NCBI RefSeq assembly: GCF_001524445.2
Contig: NZ_CP013418.1
Location: 2,760,255 to 2,824,254, forward strand
Origin: Burkholderia savannae
GTDB taxonomy: Bacteria; Pseudomonadota; Gammaproteobacteria; Burkholderiales; Burkholderiaceae
Reading direction: 5' to 3'
Length of the DNA stretch: 64,000 bases
Under the pieces are notes generated by a model. That model searched no databases and was not told the origin of the DNA. It was given only the letters and a program-made list of their open reading frames with translations. A program made the translations under genes and the position numbers. This document shows positions 35,037 through 43,667 of the stretch, piece after piece (within the stretch, counting starts at the first letter, position 1; every line of letters begins with the position of its first letter).

Positions 35037-35627
35037 CTACCAGAGCCCCCGAATGCTGGCGATGCCGTGCGCGCGATGCTCGCGCGCCGTCGCCAGATGC
35101 TCGCGCGTCATCCCGCCGAGCGCGTAGACGGGCATGCGCGCTTGCGCCGCGTAGTCGGCGAAGCGGGTCCAGCCGAGCGTCGGCGCGCCGGGATGCGTGA
35201 GTGTCGGCAGGACCGGCGACAGCGTCGCGAAATCCGCGCCGATGCGCTCCGCGTGCAGCAGCTCGTCGAGCGAGTGGCACGCGGCCGACAGCAGGCAGTC
35301 CGACGTGAGCGGGCGGGCGGTCGCGACGCGCAGCGCCGCGCTGCCGAGGTGCACGCCGCTCGCGCCGAGCGCGAGCGCGGTTCCGGCATCGATCGGCCCG
35401 TTGACGATCAGGCGCGCGCGTTGCGCGCGGCAGCGCGCGATCGCGTCGGCGGCGAGCGCCGCATACGCGGCGGCATCGAGCGTCTTCACGCGCAATTGAA
35501 CGAGCGCGAGCCCGGTCGAGAGCGCGGCCGACAGCCGATCGAGAAACGCCGCGAGATCCGCGTCGGAATCCGAGTCCGGTTCCGGCGTGATCAGGTAGTA
35601 CGGCGGCAGCGCGAGATCTTCGGGCAT
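35037..35627 (-). CDS. Thiamine-phosphate synthase (ThiE/TenI)-like protein
   Basis: A 196-residue TIM-barrel protein. YYLITPEP, GLALVQLRVKTLDAAAYA, ARLIVNGPIDAGTALALGASGVHLGS and VYALGGMTREHL follow ThiE/TenI. This is the type also found fused behind Nudix domains in proteobacteria. It could make thiamine phosphate, act as a TenI-type aromatase-like isomerase, or serve in repair. The Nudix partner is not fused here. It lies 62 bases downstream of the CorC-type gene on the same strand. Confidence 0.75.
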   Translation of the reverse strand: MPEDLALPPYYLITPEPDSDSDADLAAFLDRLSAALSTGLALVQLRVKTLDAAAYAALAADAIARCRAQRARLIVNGPIDAGTALALGASGVHLGSAALRVATARPLTSDCLLSAACHSLDELLHAERIGADFATLSPVLPTLTHPGAPTLGWTRFADYAAQARMPVYALGGMTREHLATAREHRAHGIASIRGLW

Positions 35628-35689
35628 TTCGTCATCCTACGCACTTGCGCGCGCGGCCGCGTTTGCCGCGTCGAGCGCCGTATTCCCGC

Positions 35690-37030
35690 TCATTCGTCCG
35701 CCTCCTTGAACGCCTTCGGATACACGCGCACGAGCACGATCCGCGGGCCGATCATCTTCTTCACGACGACGTCGAAGCGCTCGAACGACACGCGCTGGCC
35801 TTCGGTCGGCAGATCGTTGAGCGCCTGGATCACGAGGCCGCCGACCGATTCCGCGCGGCCTTCGTCGATGTCGATCCCGAGCGCCTGCTCGAGCGACACG
35901 ACGGGCAGGCTGCCCTTGCCGATCAGCGTGCCGTCGTCGAGGCGGTTCCAATCGGAATCGCCCTGCCGGAATTCGTCGTGGATCTGGCCGACGAGCGCGC
36001 CGAGCAGGTTGTCGAGCGTGAGGAAGCCGATCGGCTTCTCGCCCTTCTTGCCGACGAGCGCGAAGTGCGGCGCGCCCTTGCGGAAGCGGCGGAACAGGTC
36101 GAGAGCGGGCGTGTCGGGCTTCACGTACTGCACCGGGCGTACGTAGTCGGAAAGATCGGCGAGCGCCGCGCCCGCGTGCCGCGCGAGCAGCAGATCCTTC
36201 AGGTGGATGAGGCCGTTCACGCGCTCGCGCGAGTGGTCGTCGAAGAGCGGGTAGCGGCTGAAGCGGTGGCGCGCGACGACTTCCATGTTGTCCGCGAGCG
36301 GCACGTCGCGGCGCAGGCCGACCATCTCGTGCGCGGGCCGCATCAGGTCGGATACGGTCATCGACGAAAAATCGAGCGAATGCGCGAGCGTGTTCCATTC
36401 GTCGGTGCTGTACGCGTCCTTCGACGTCTTCGCGGAGCTGGCCGTGTTGCGCCGGCTGCGCAGGATCAGCTTCAGCTCGTCGGTCGAGTAGTGCGCGTCG
36501 CCGCCGTGCTCGGCGGACAGCCCAGCGAGCCGCAGCACGGCGTTCGCGCTCGTGTTGAGCACCCAGATCGCCGGATACATCGCCCAGTAGAACGCGTAGA
36601 GCGGGATCGCGACCCACAGGCCCGTCTTCTCGGCTTGCCGGATCGCCATCGATTTCGGCGCGAGCTCGCCGACGACGATGTGCAGGAACGAGATCACCGA
36701 GAACGCGAACACGAGCGAGATCAGGTGCACGAGCTTCTCGGACTCGACGCCGACGAGCGCGAGAACGGGCGACAGCAGCGCGGCGAACGCCGGCTCGCCG
36801 ATCCAGCCGAGGCCGAGCGACGCGAGCGTGATGCCGAGCTGGCATGCGGACAGATACGCGTCGAGCCGCGCATGGACGACGCGCAGGATGCGCCCGCGCA
36901 AACCGTGCTGGCGGGCGAGGGTTTTGACGCGCGTCGCGCGCAGCTTGACGAGACCGAATTCGGCGGCGACGAAGAAGCCGTTGAGGGCCACGAGGAACAA
37001 CGCGCCGACGAGCGCGAAGATCTGTATCAA
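35690..37030 (-). CDS. CNNM/CorC-type membrane protein (DUF21-CBS-CorC_HlyC)
   Basis: A 446-residue inner-membrane protein. The DUF21 part has about four helices and the signatures FFVAAEFGLVKLRATRV and VVGELAPKSMAIRQAEKTG. Two CBS domains follow (MTVSDLMRPAHEMVGLRRDV; YVRPVQYVKPDTPALDLFRRF), then the C-terminal CorC_HlyC domain (TLIGKGSLPVVSLEQAL). Related proteins take part in magnesium/cobalt efflux or resistance; the old name 'hemolysin' does not imply a toxin. Confidence 0.92.
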   Translation of the reverse strand: MIQIFALVGALFLVALNGFFVAAEFGLVKLRATRVKTLARQHGLRGRILRVVHARLDAYLSACQLGITLASLGLGWIGEPAFAALLSPVLALVGVESEKLVHLISLVFAFSVISFLHIVVGELAPKSMAIRQAEKTGLWVAIPLYAFYWAMYPAIWVLNTSANAVLRLAGLSAEHGGDAHYSTDELKLILRSRRNTASSAKTSKDAYSTDEWNTLAHSLDFSSMTVSDLMRPAHEMVGLRRDVPLADNMEVVARHRFSRYPLFDDHSRERVNGLIHLKDLLLARHAGAALADLSDYVRPVQYVKPDTPALDLFRRFRKGAPHFALVGKKGEKPIGFLTLDNLLGALVGQIHDEFRQGDSDWNRLDDGTLIGKGSLPVVSLEQALGIDIDEGRAESVGGLVIQALNDLPTEGQRVSFERFDVVVKKMIGPRIVLVRVYPKAFKEADE

Positions 37031-37123
37031 CGAAGGGACTCCGGAAATGAACGAAGCGACAGTATAAGGTTGGAAAGGAAAACGTAATTTATTGTCGCGC
37101 AGTGCGACATGCGCGGCCGCCCA

Positions 37124-37903
37124 TTACGCGCGGGCGGCGGCGATCGTCAGCGCGAGCGTGGCCGGCGCGCCGGCCTCGAGCGGCGTCTGCGCGAACGTGC
37201 CGCCGTGCGCGCGCGCGACGCGCTGCGCGAGCGCGAACACCGCCACCGGACGCTCGCCGTGGCGCTCGGCCAGCGCGTCGCGCCGCGCGAACGTCTCGAA
37301 CACGTGCGGCAGCGCGGCGTCGGTCAGCGCCGACGGCTGCGCGCGGAACGTCACGCCGAAACGCGTCGCGTCGGCCGCGACGTCGCAGCCGAGCGCGATT
37401 TCGCCACCCGGCGCGCTCGCTTCGATCGCGAACGTGAGCATCGACCACAACGCTTGCGCGACGCGCTCGCGATCGCAATCGAGCGAGCCGCCGGGCAGCG
37501 CGGGAGGCGCGACCGTCACGGCCGCGCCGCGCGCATCGCCGAGCGCGGCGCGCGCGAGCGCCGCGCATTCGCCGACGAGCGCGTCGAGCGAGACGTCAGC
37601 GCGTGTGATCGAGAGCGCGCGCGTCTCGGCGCGCGGCGCGTCGACGATCGTTTCCAGCAATTTCGTCTGCTGTTCGATTCCGGTCCGGATGCCGTCGAGC
37701 GCGCGCCGCACGCTGTCGTCGCTCGGCGCGAGCCGGCGCTCGAGCACGTACGCCCAGCTGTGCATCGCGTTGAGCGGGCCGCGCAGATCGTGCGACGCGA
37801 TCGACAGCGCGTGGTCGCGGACGAACAGCGCCACCTCGGCGGCGTAGCGTGCGGCGCGTTCGCGCAGCAGCGCGACGGCCGGATCGGCGGCGGACGGAAT
37901 CAC
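37124..37903 (-). CDS. Soluble histidine-kinase-like protein with degenerate ATPase domain
   Basis: A 259-residue protein. I chose the GTG at 37903 because AAGGGA precedes it and a TATAAT box lies about 43 bases upstream. The dimerisation/phospho-acceptor helix is intact: LSIASHDLRGPLNAMHSWAYVL with His38. The ATP-binding part is poorly conserved. The N-box, normally NLLxNAxK, reads SMLTFAIEAS, and G1/G2 glycine boxes are not clear until a late AHGGTF. No membrane helix or sensor domain is present. It may be a phosphatase, a phosphotransfer protein, or an inactive kinase partner. Confidence 0.7.
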   Translation of the reverse strand: MIPSAADPAVALLRERAARYAAEVALFVRDHALSIASHDLRGPLNAMHSWAYVLERRLAPSDDSVRRALDGIRTGIEQQTKLLETIVDAPRAETRALSITRADVSLDALVGECAALARAALGDARGAAVTVAPPALPGGSLDCDRERVAQALWSMLTFAIEASAPGGEIALGCDVAADATRFGVTFRAQPSALTDAALPHVFETFARRDALAERHGERPVAVFALAQRVARAHGGTFAQTPLEAGAPATLALTIAAARA

Positions 37904-37945
37904 AGTGTTTCCCTTGTGTGAAATCGTGATGAAGGGCGAATCGAC

Positions 37946-37951
37946 ATTATA
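37946..37951 (-). promoter_or_regulatory. -10 box (TATAAT) upstream of the kinase-like gene
   Basis: On the minus strand the sequence reads TATAAT, unusual in this GC-rich region and well placed for the GTG start at 37903. No good -35 hexamer is visible. Confidence 0.45.
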
Positions 37952-37987
37952 GGGACCGGACACGCGCGCGGCGGCCGGCGCGCGTCG

Positions 37988-38911
37988 TCACGCGGGGAGC
38001 GCGTCGTTGTCGTCGGCGCGCCGCGCGTGGCCCGGCAGCAACTGGCAGACGAGGAGCCCGGCGAGCATCAGCGCGCAGCCCATCAGCGCGCGCAGCGACA
38101 GCGTCTCGCCGAGCGCGGCCCAGCCGGCGATCGCGGCGAACACGCCTTCCATGCTGAAGATCACGGCCGCGTGCGCGGGCGCGGCGTCGCGTTGCGCGAC
38201 GACCTGCAGCGTGTAGCCGACGCCGACCGACAGCAGCCCGCCGTACAGCAGCGTCGGCAGCGCGCGCACGAGCGTCGCGCGGTCGACGGGCTCGATCGCG
38301 AGCCCGATGGTGACGCACAGCGCGCCGCAGACGGCGAATTGCATGAACGACAGCACGAGCGGATCGTGCCGGCGCGCGAGGTGTCCGACCGCGATCACGT
38401 GGAACGCGATCACGATCGCGCCCGCGAGCTGGAACCAGTCGCCGTACAGCATCGAGAAATGCTCGTCGACGCTCAGGAAGTACAGGCCGATCGCCGCGAG
38501 CAGCGCGCCGAGCCAAGTGCCCATGCCGGTGCGATGCCGGAAGAACACGCCGATGATCGGCACGAGCACGACGTAGAGCGAGCTGATGAAGCCCGCGTTC
38601 GCGATCTTCGTGTATTGCAGCCCGATCTGCTGCAGCGAGATCGACACCGCGAGCAGCACGCCCAGCACGAGCCCCGGCAGCAATAGCGTCCGATCGCGCG
38701 TGAGCGCCGCGCAGTGCGCGCGCGCCGCGCCGTTGATGCGCAACAGCGGCACGAGCACCGCCGCGCCGAGCAGGAAGCGCAGCCCGGTGAACAGGAACGG
38801 GCCGATCACGGCGAGGCTCAGCCGCTGCGCGACGAACGCCGATCCCCAGATCGCGGCGGCGGCGAGCATCAGCAGGTTGGCGCGGAGGTGTTTGCGGGCG
38901 TCGTGGGTCAT
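37988..38911 (-). CDS. EamA/DMT-superfamily transporter
   Basis: A 307-residue membrane protein with ten predicted helices in two EamA repeats. The first contains LMLAAAIWGSAFVAQRLSL, GPFLFTGLRFLLGAAVL; the second contains HAAVIFSMEGVFAAIAGWAALGE. Such drug/metabolite transporters export small organic molecules. The adjacent LysR gene lies on the same strand upstream (67 bases), so they may form one unit. Substrate unknown. Confidence 0.92.
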   Translation of the reverse strand: MTHDARKHLRANLLMLAAAAIWGSAFVAQRLSLAVIGPFLFTGLRFLLGAAVLVPLLRINGAARAHCAALTRDRTLLLPGLVLGVLLAVSISLQQIGLQYTKIANAGFISSLYVVLVPIIGVFFRHRTGMGTWLGALLAAIGLYFLSVDEHFSMLYGDWFQLAGAIVIAFHVIAVGHLARRHDPLVLSFMQFAVCGALCVTIGLAIEPVDRATLVRALPTLLYGGLLSVGVGYTLQVVAQRDAAPAHAAVIFSMEGVFAAIAGWAALGETLSLRALMGCALMLAGLLVCQLLPGHARRADDNDALPA

Positions 38912-38977
38912 GCGGCGGCGGAAGGGCGGGCGAAAGTCGCGCGAAAGGCGAGAAATCGACAGACGAAATCCGACAGT

Positions 38978-39853
38978 CTACTCGCGTCCGGCCGATTGCG
39001 TCGGCCCCGCCAGGCTGTCGGCGAAGCGCCGCAGCGTGTCCTTCGAGCGGGCGTCGCGCACCCGCGAATACAGCGCGACTTGCGAGTCGGGCAGCGCGGG
39101 CAGGCCGAAGCGCGCGCCGACGTCGACGAGCGCGTGCGGCGCGACGCGGCGCGCAAGCGGACATACCGCGAGACCCGCGGCGGCGGCCGCCGCCACGGCC
39201 GCCACGCCGCCGCCCGTGAAGCGCTCGCGCCACGGCACGCCGGCACGGTCGAGCGCGCGCAGCGCGGCCGCGCGCACGCCGCACGGGCCCGCCAGCACCG
39301 CGAGCGGCAGCGGCTCGCCCGCGCGCGGCGTCCAGCCCGGCGCGGCGAGCCATGCGAGCGGCTCGGTGAAGAGCGGCGTCGCGTCGTCGCGCGGCGGATC
39401 TTCGCCCGGCTCGTGGCGCACGAACGCCGCGTCGAGACGCCGCTCGTCGTACTGCGCGAGCAGCCCGGTCGACATCCCGACGTGCATTTCGAGCACGAGG
39501 CCGGGGTCGTGCCGGCTTAGGCCCGTGAGGACGGCCGGCAGATCCGGCACCGCGACGTGCTCGCTGACGCCGATCGAGAGCCTGCGTCGCTCGGGCGCAA
39601 GCGATGCGAGCGCGCGCTCGTGCGCGTCGAGCAGCTCGCGCGCGGCGGGCAGGAACGCGGCGCCGACGGCGCCGAGCGTCACGCGCCGCGGCGTGCGTTC
39701 GAGAAGCGGCGTGCCGAGCTGCGCCTCGAGCCGCTTGAGCTTCAGGCTGACGGCCGATTGCGTGGTGCCGAGCGCGTCGGCGGCGCGCGTGAAGCTCGCC
39801 AAGTCGGCGACGAGGACGAATGCGCGAACGGCGTCCAGATCGAGCGGTTTCAT
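38978..39853 (-). CDS. LysR-family transcriptional regulator
   Basis: A 291-residue LysR-type regulator. The N-terminal helix-turn-helix is LDAVRAFVLVADLASFTRAADA, followed by GTTQSAVSLKLKRLEAQLGTPL. The effector-binding domain follows to the C-terminus. It is divergent from the tautomerase gene, with 97 bases between starts, and upstream of the EamA gene. It probably controls the tautomerase gene and possibly itself and the transporter. Confidence 0.93.
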   Translation of the reverse strand: MKPLDLDAVRAFVLVADLASFTRAADALGTTQSAVSLKLKRLEAQLGTPLLERTPRRVTLGAVGAAFLPAARELLDAHERALASLAPERRRLSIGVSEHVAVPDLPAVLTGLSRHDPGLVLEMHVGMSTGLLAQYDERRLDAAFVRHEPGEDPPRDDATPLFTEPLAWLAAPGWTPRAGEPLPLAVLAGPCGVRAAALRALDRAGVPWRERFTGGGVAAVAAAAAAGLAVCPLARRVAPHALVDVGARFGLPALPDSQVALYSRVRDARSKDTLRRFADSLAGPTQSAGRE

Positions 39854-39895
39854 TTCAAATGAAAATAGATAAAATGTTCATCGATATCTGTTCAT
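39848..39895. promoter_or_regulatory. Likely LysR binding region between regulator and tautomerase gene
   Basis: The perfect palindrome TTTCATT-TCA-AATGAAA (39848-39864) overlaps the regulator start codon. Two direct copies of TGTTCAT follow (39875-39881 and 39889-39895; starts 14 bases apart). The region is AT-rich in a GC-rich background, as expected for a divergent promoter. Confidence 0.5.
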
Positions 39896-39950
39896 TATAG
39901 ATGGCGGGCCCTAAGCTGCATGCGTGTCCCAACCCGTGAGGAGAAACACG

Positions 39951-40334
39951 ATGCCGTTCACCCGTATCGCATTGCGCGAAGGCAAGCCCGCCGAATACCG
40001 ACGGGCGCTGTCGGAGGGCATTCACCGTGCGTTGCAGCGCGCGTTCGACGTGCCCGCCGACGATATTTTCATGACCGTGACCGAATACAGCGCCGATAAT
40101 TTCTTTTATGGCCGCGACTATCTCGGGATCGCGCGCAGCGACGATCTGGTGATGATCCAGATCACCGCGAACAACACGCGCACGCTCGAGCAGAAGCGCG
40201 AACTGTACCGGTTGATCGCCGAGCATCTCGCCGAACGTCCGGGCTTGCGCCGCGAAGACGTGTTCATTAGTCTCGTCGAGGTGCTGAAGGAGGATTGGTC
40301 GTTCGGCAACGGCATTGCGCAGTACGTGAGCTGA
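39951..40334 (+). CDS. Tautomerase-family protein
   Basis: A 127-residue protein starting at ATG 39951, seven bases after GAGGAG. After loss of Met the N-terminus is Pro (MPFTRIALREGK), the catalytic base of the 4-oxalocrotonate tautomerase/MIF superfamily. The length is of the type with two beta-alpha-beta units in one chain (compare MSAD and cis-CaaD-like proteins). IFMTVTEYSADNFFYGRDYLG and VMIQITANNTRTLEQKRELY are typical. The substrate is unknown, and the divergent LysR gene is the likely regulator. Confidence 0.88.
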   Translation: MPFTRIALREGKPAEYRRALSEGIHRALQRAFDVPADDIFMTVTEYSADNFFYGRDYLGIARSDDLVMIQITANNTRTLEQKRELYRLIAEHLAERPGLRREDVFISLVEVLKEDWSFGNGIAQYVS

Positions 40335-40547
40335 AACTCGGCGCAGCCGCGCCGGTCGGACGGCTGAAGGCCGAGCGGCCGGCATCGCAAGCCGAGGCGC
40401 GGTGCGCGGGGGCGCGCACGATGCGCGGAGCTTGCGCGCGGCGTTCCGCCTCACTGGCCGTAAAAAGGGCCGTGTACTATGGAGAACGTCGGGTCCGTCG
40501 ACGCGTGCGCGGCGGCAGCGGGCGGCCCGACCTACGCCGGAGCTTCC

Positions 40548-42452
40548 ATGGCGCGCGTTCTGGAAATCGTGTTGGACTTTCCGTTGCAGGGCTGGCAGGC
40601 CGGGCGCGGATCGCGGGCGCGCGCGTCGCGCGACCTCGGCGCGGAACTCGCGCGGGCATGGCGGATCTGTCCGCCGGTGAAGATGCGTCGCGGGCACGAG
40701 CGCGTGACGATCGAGCCGTGCCGATTCGCCGAAGCGGAGCCCGACGACGGCGGCCGCTGGCAGGCCTGGATCGAGACGACCGCGCAGGCGCGGCGCGCGC
40801 TCGCGTCGCGCAGTCACCCGTTCGTGCCCGGCGTGATGGTGCGCGAGCGCTTCGACGGCGATCGCGGCGGCGTGCGCGTCGCGATGGCGATCGTGGCGGA
40901 GCGCCCGGCGACGGCGGCTGCGTCCGCATCCGATTCGCCCCATTTACCCGATTTGCCCGATTCGATGGCCGCGGCGAGCGACGCACGGCGTTCGCACGGC
41001 CGGACGTCGAAGACGGCTGTCGCGCGGGCGGCGGCGCAAGCTTTGACAAGCACGCGCGCTTCTTCCGATTCCTCAGTCGCAACCGATGCGAGCGCACGCG
41101 TTCTATCCGCCGCCTCCGCGCCGACCGGCTCCGCGCTTCCGTCGGCCGATTCCGCCTCGCCTGCCGCTCCTGCCGCTCCTGCCGCCGCCGGCGCGGCGGG
41201 TCCCGAATCGCAGGCTGCCGGCCAGCCGGCCTATGGTTTCGTCGCCGAACGCCGGCGCGGACGATGGCTCGACACCGACGGCATCGAAGTCGAACTGACG
41301 CTCGACGACGTCACGTTCGCGCCGGCCGCCGCCGCTTCGTCGGCTGCCGCGTCGTCCGCCGCCACCCGCGCCGCGCCGCTGCGTGTGTGCGAATTGCGTC
41401 TCGCCGCCGCCGATGCGGACGAACCCGACGCGCGTGCCGCCGCGCTGCGCGCGCTCTTTCGCGCGGCCCGCGAGCTGAGCGGCGCGTGGCCGGCGTCGCT
41501 GTTGCTGACGAGCGTCCTCGATCGCGCGTGCGCGGGCGAGGCGCCGGACGCAATCGGGGCGCCGATGAAGGCGCAATCGGCCGATTTGTCGAACACGCGC
41601 ACGCAGCGCGCGGCGTTTTTCACGCTCGGCTGCAGCGTGACCGGGCAGTGGCTCGGCAACGAGGCCGGCGTGCGCGGCGGAGCCGATCCGGAATACGTAC
41701 ATCAGATGCGCGTCGCGCTGCGCCGGCTGCGCACGCTCGCGCGACTCTTCCCGCGCTACGCGGACACCGCCTGGAAGGACGCGTTCTCGGGCGACCTTCG
41801 CTGGATCGCCGCGATGCTCGGCGCGGTGCGCGACTGGGACGTCTGCATGACGTCGACGCTGCCCGCGCTCGCCGCAGCGCACGGCGAGGACGCGACGTGG
41901 GCGGGCACGCTCGATGCGGCCCGCGCGCAGCGCGACGCGGCGCACGTCGAGCTGCGGCAGGCGCTCGGCACCGCGCGCTATGCGCGGCTCGTGTTCGCGT
42001 GGCTCGAATGGCTGAGCCTGCTGCCGCTCACGCGGGACGATCCGGCGCGCGGCAAGGCCCCGTCGCTCAAGCGGCACGCGGCGAAGCGCGTGAGCCGGCT
42101 GTTCGGCCATCTTTACGGCTCGGGGCGGCTGACGACGCTCGACGCCGCCGCGCGCCACCGCGTGCGGATCGACGCGAAGCGGCTGCGCTACGCATTGGAA
42201 TTCTTTTCGTCGCTCGCGTCGCGCCGCACGCGCGTGGACACGGTGCGGCTGCTCGCGCGCGTGCAGAACGCGCTCGGCGACGCGAACGACGCGGCCGTCG
42301 CGCTGCGCTGTCTCGAGCAACTGTCCGCGCCGCCGTATCAGCTCGGTTTCGCGCGCGGCTACGGCGCGGCGGCGCAGCGCTACACGGCGGAGGCGGCCGA
42401 GCAGATGCTGCGCGGATTGCGGCCGCCGAGGATCGGCGGCAGAAAGGCGTGA
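40548..42452 (+). CDS. CYTH-CHAD domain protein with degenerate CYTH part
   Basis: A protein of about 634 residues. ATG 40548 has GGAG five bases upstream; ATG 40479 is an alternative. The start RVLEIVLDFPL resembles the CYTH (triphosphate tunnel) entry EIELKF, but the ExExK motif is lost. An Ala/Ser/Pro-rich insert of about 100 residues (roughly 118-225) splits the CYTH region, which resumes with RGRWLDTDGIEVELTLD and VCELRLAAADADEPDA. The C-terminal CHAD domain (about 350-630) has the conserved histidines in YVHQMRVALRRLRTLARLF and HRVRIDAKRLRYALEFF. CHAD domains bind polyphosphate and occur on PHB/polyphosphate granules. The CYTH part is unlikely to be catalytic. Confidence 0.85.
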   Translation: MARVLEIVLDFPLQGWQAGRGSRARASRDLGAELARAWRICPPVKMRRGHERVTIEPCRFAEAEPDDGGRWQAWIETTAQARRALASRSHPFVPGVMVRERFDGDRGGVRVAMAIVAERPATAAASASDSPHLPDLPDSMAAASDARRSHGRTSKTAVARAAAQALTSTRASSDSSVATDASARVLSAASAPTGSALPSADSASPAAPAAPAAAGAAGPESQAAGQPAYGFVAERRRGRWLDTDGIEVELTLDDVTFAPAAAASSAAASSAATRAAPLRVCELRLAAADADEPDARAAALRALFRAARELSGAWPASLLLTSVLDRACAGEAPDAIGAPMKAQSADLSNTRTQRAAFFTLGCSVTGQWLGNEAGVRGGADPEYVHQMRVALRRLRTLARLFPRYADTAWKDAFSGDLRWIAAMLGAVRDWDVCMTSTLPALAAAHGEDATWAGTLDAARAQRDAAHVELRQALGTARYARLVFAWLEWLSLLPLTRDDPARGKAPSLKRHAAKRVSRLFGHLYGSGRLTTLDAAARHRVRIDAKRLRYALEFFSSLASRRTRVDTVRLLARVQNALGDANDAAVALRCLEQLSAPPYQLGFARGYGAAAQRYTAEAAEQMLRGLRPPRIGGRKA

Positions 42453-42453
42453 C

Positions 42454-42459
42454 TATAAT
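42454..42459 (+). promoter_or_regulatory. -10 box (TATAAT) upstream of modE
   Basis: TATAAT begins immediately after the CHAD gene stop and 27 bases before the modE ATG. This suggests that modE has its own promoter inside the end of the preceding gene. Confidence 0.45.
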
Positions 42460-42486
42460 GGCCGTTCGTCCTGTTTGGCTGCGTCG

Positions 42487-43335
42487 ATGACCGCCGATTC
42501 GTCCTCTTCCCGTTTCGATGCGCGCGCCGCGCGCGAGCCGCTCGCGCTGCGCGGCGAGCTGTGGCTGCGTGCGGGCGCCGAGACGCTCGGCGGCGCGGCG
42601 CGCATCGCGCTGCTCGCCGCGATCGGCGAAACCGGCTCGATCACGCGCGCGGCGAAGGCGGTCGGCCTGAGCTACAAGGGCGCGTGGGACGCGATCGACA
42701 CGATGAACAACCTTGCGGGCGAGCCGCTCGTGCTGCGCTCGACAGGCGGCAAGGGCGGCGGCGGCACGACGCTCACGCCGCGCGCAACGGCGCTGATCGC
42801 GGCGTTTCGCGCGATCGAGCGCGAGCATCGACGCTTCATCGACGCGGCGAGCGCGGCGGTCGAAGGCTTCGAGGTCAATTGGGAACTTATCGGGAGAATC
42901 GGCATGAAGACGAGCGCACGCAACCAACTGTTCGGCAAGGTGCTGGCGGTCAAGCATGGCGCGGTGAACGACGAAGTGGTGCTCGCGCTGCCGGGCGAGC
43001 ACACGATCGCGGCGGTGGTGACGCACGAGAGCACGCAGGAACTGGGGCTCGAGCCGGGCGTCGACGCGTGCGCGCTCGTGAAGGCGTCGTGGATCGTGCT
43101 CGCGGTCGAAGACGGTGCGCCGCTCAAGTTGTCGGCGCGCAACCAGTTGCGCGGCGTCGTCGAGGCGGTCACGCGCGGTGCTGTAAATAGCGAAGTGGCG
43201 CTTGCGCTCGACGGCGGCATGACGCTCGCCGCGATCGTCACGAACGACAGCGTCGATGCGCTCGGGCTCGCGAAGGGCGTGAACGCGGTGGCGGCGTTCA
43301 AGGCGTCGAGCGTGATTCTGGCGGTCAACGGATGA
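42487..43335 (+). CDS. modE: Molybdate-responsive regulator ModE
   Basis: A 282-residue regulator: N-terminal winged helix-turn-helix (AARIALLAAIGETGSITRAAKAVGLSYKGAWDAIDTMNN) followed by two Mop/TOBE repeats. Each repeat carries the molybdate-binding SARNQL motif (TSARNQLFGKVLAVKHGAVN near 141 and LSARNQLRGVVEAVTRGAVN near 217). When molybdate is bound, ModE represses molybdate transport genes. A ModE-like operator lies in front of modA (45900-45928). It is convergent with modABC and ends at a strong terminator. Confidence 0.94.
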   Translation: MTADSSSSRFDARAAREPLALRGELWLRAGAETLGGAARIALLAAIGETGSITRAAKAVGLSYKGAWDAIDTMNNLAGEPLVLRSTGGKGGGGTTLTPRATALIAAFRAIEREHRRFIDAASAAVEGFEVNWELIGRIGMKTSARNQLFGKVLAVKHGAVNDEVVLALPGEHTIAAVVTHESTQELGLEPGVDACALVKASWIVLAVEDGAPLKLSARNQLRGVVEAVTRGAVNSEVALALDGGMTLAAIVTNDSVDALGLAKGVNAVAAFKASSVILAVNG

Positions 43336-43391
43336 TGTCGCGGCCGCGCCTGCCGAGCGGGACTCGGCGGCGCGGGCGGCGGTACGAAGCC

Positions 43392-43417
43392 AAGCCGGCT
43401 TGGTGCCGGCTTTTTTT
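43392..43417 (+). terminator. Rho-independent terminator after modE
   Basis: The stem AAGCCGGC/GCCGGCTT with loop TTGGT is followed by a run of seven T, 57 bases after the modE stop. Confidence 0.85.
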
Positions 43418-43667
43418 GCGTCCGTCCGCCCGCCGATTCGATCGGCGAGCGAATGCGCGATCCTGAGTTTTAGCGAGAGAAAGCGCCAAGAACATCGCTA
43501 AATGCTGTTGGATGGCCGGCGTTGCTGAAAGATCGCGGCGGCTGGCGATGGGCGTGAGCCGGGTTGTCGGACCGCGTGATGAGCAATCGCGTCCGGGCTC
43601 GGCGAGCGGCAAGTGGGGAGCGGTGAACGGTGAACGGCGCTCGCGCGGAAGGTGCGAGCCGATCCCG
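43418..43667. other. Gap between the modE terminator and modC, no gene seen
   Basis: About 250 bases between convergent genes. I see no coding pattern or hairpin with a T-run on the minus strand that would end the modABC message. Confidence 0.4.
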
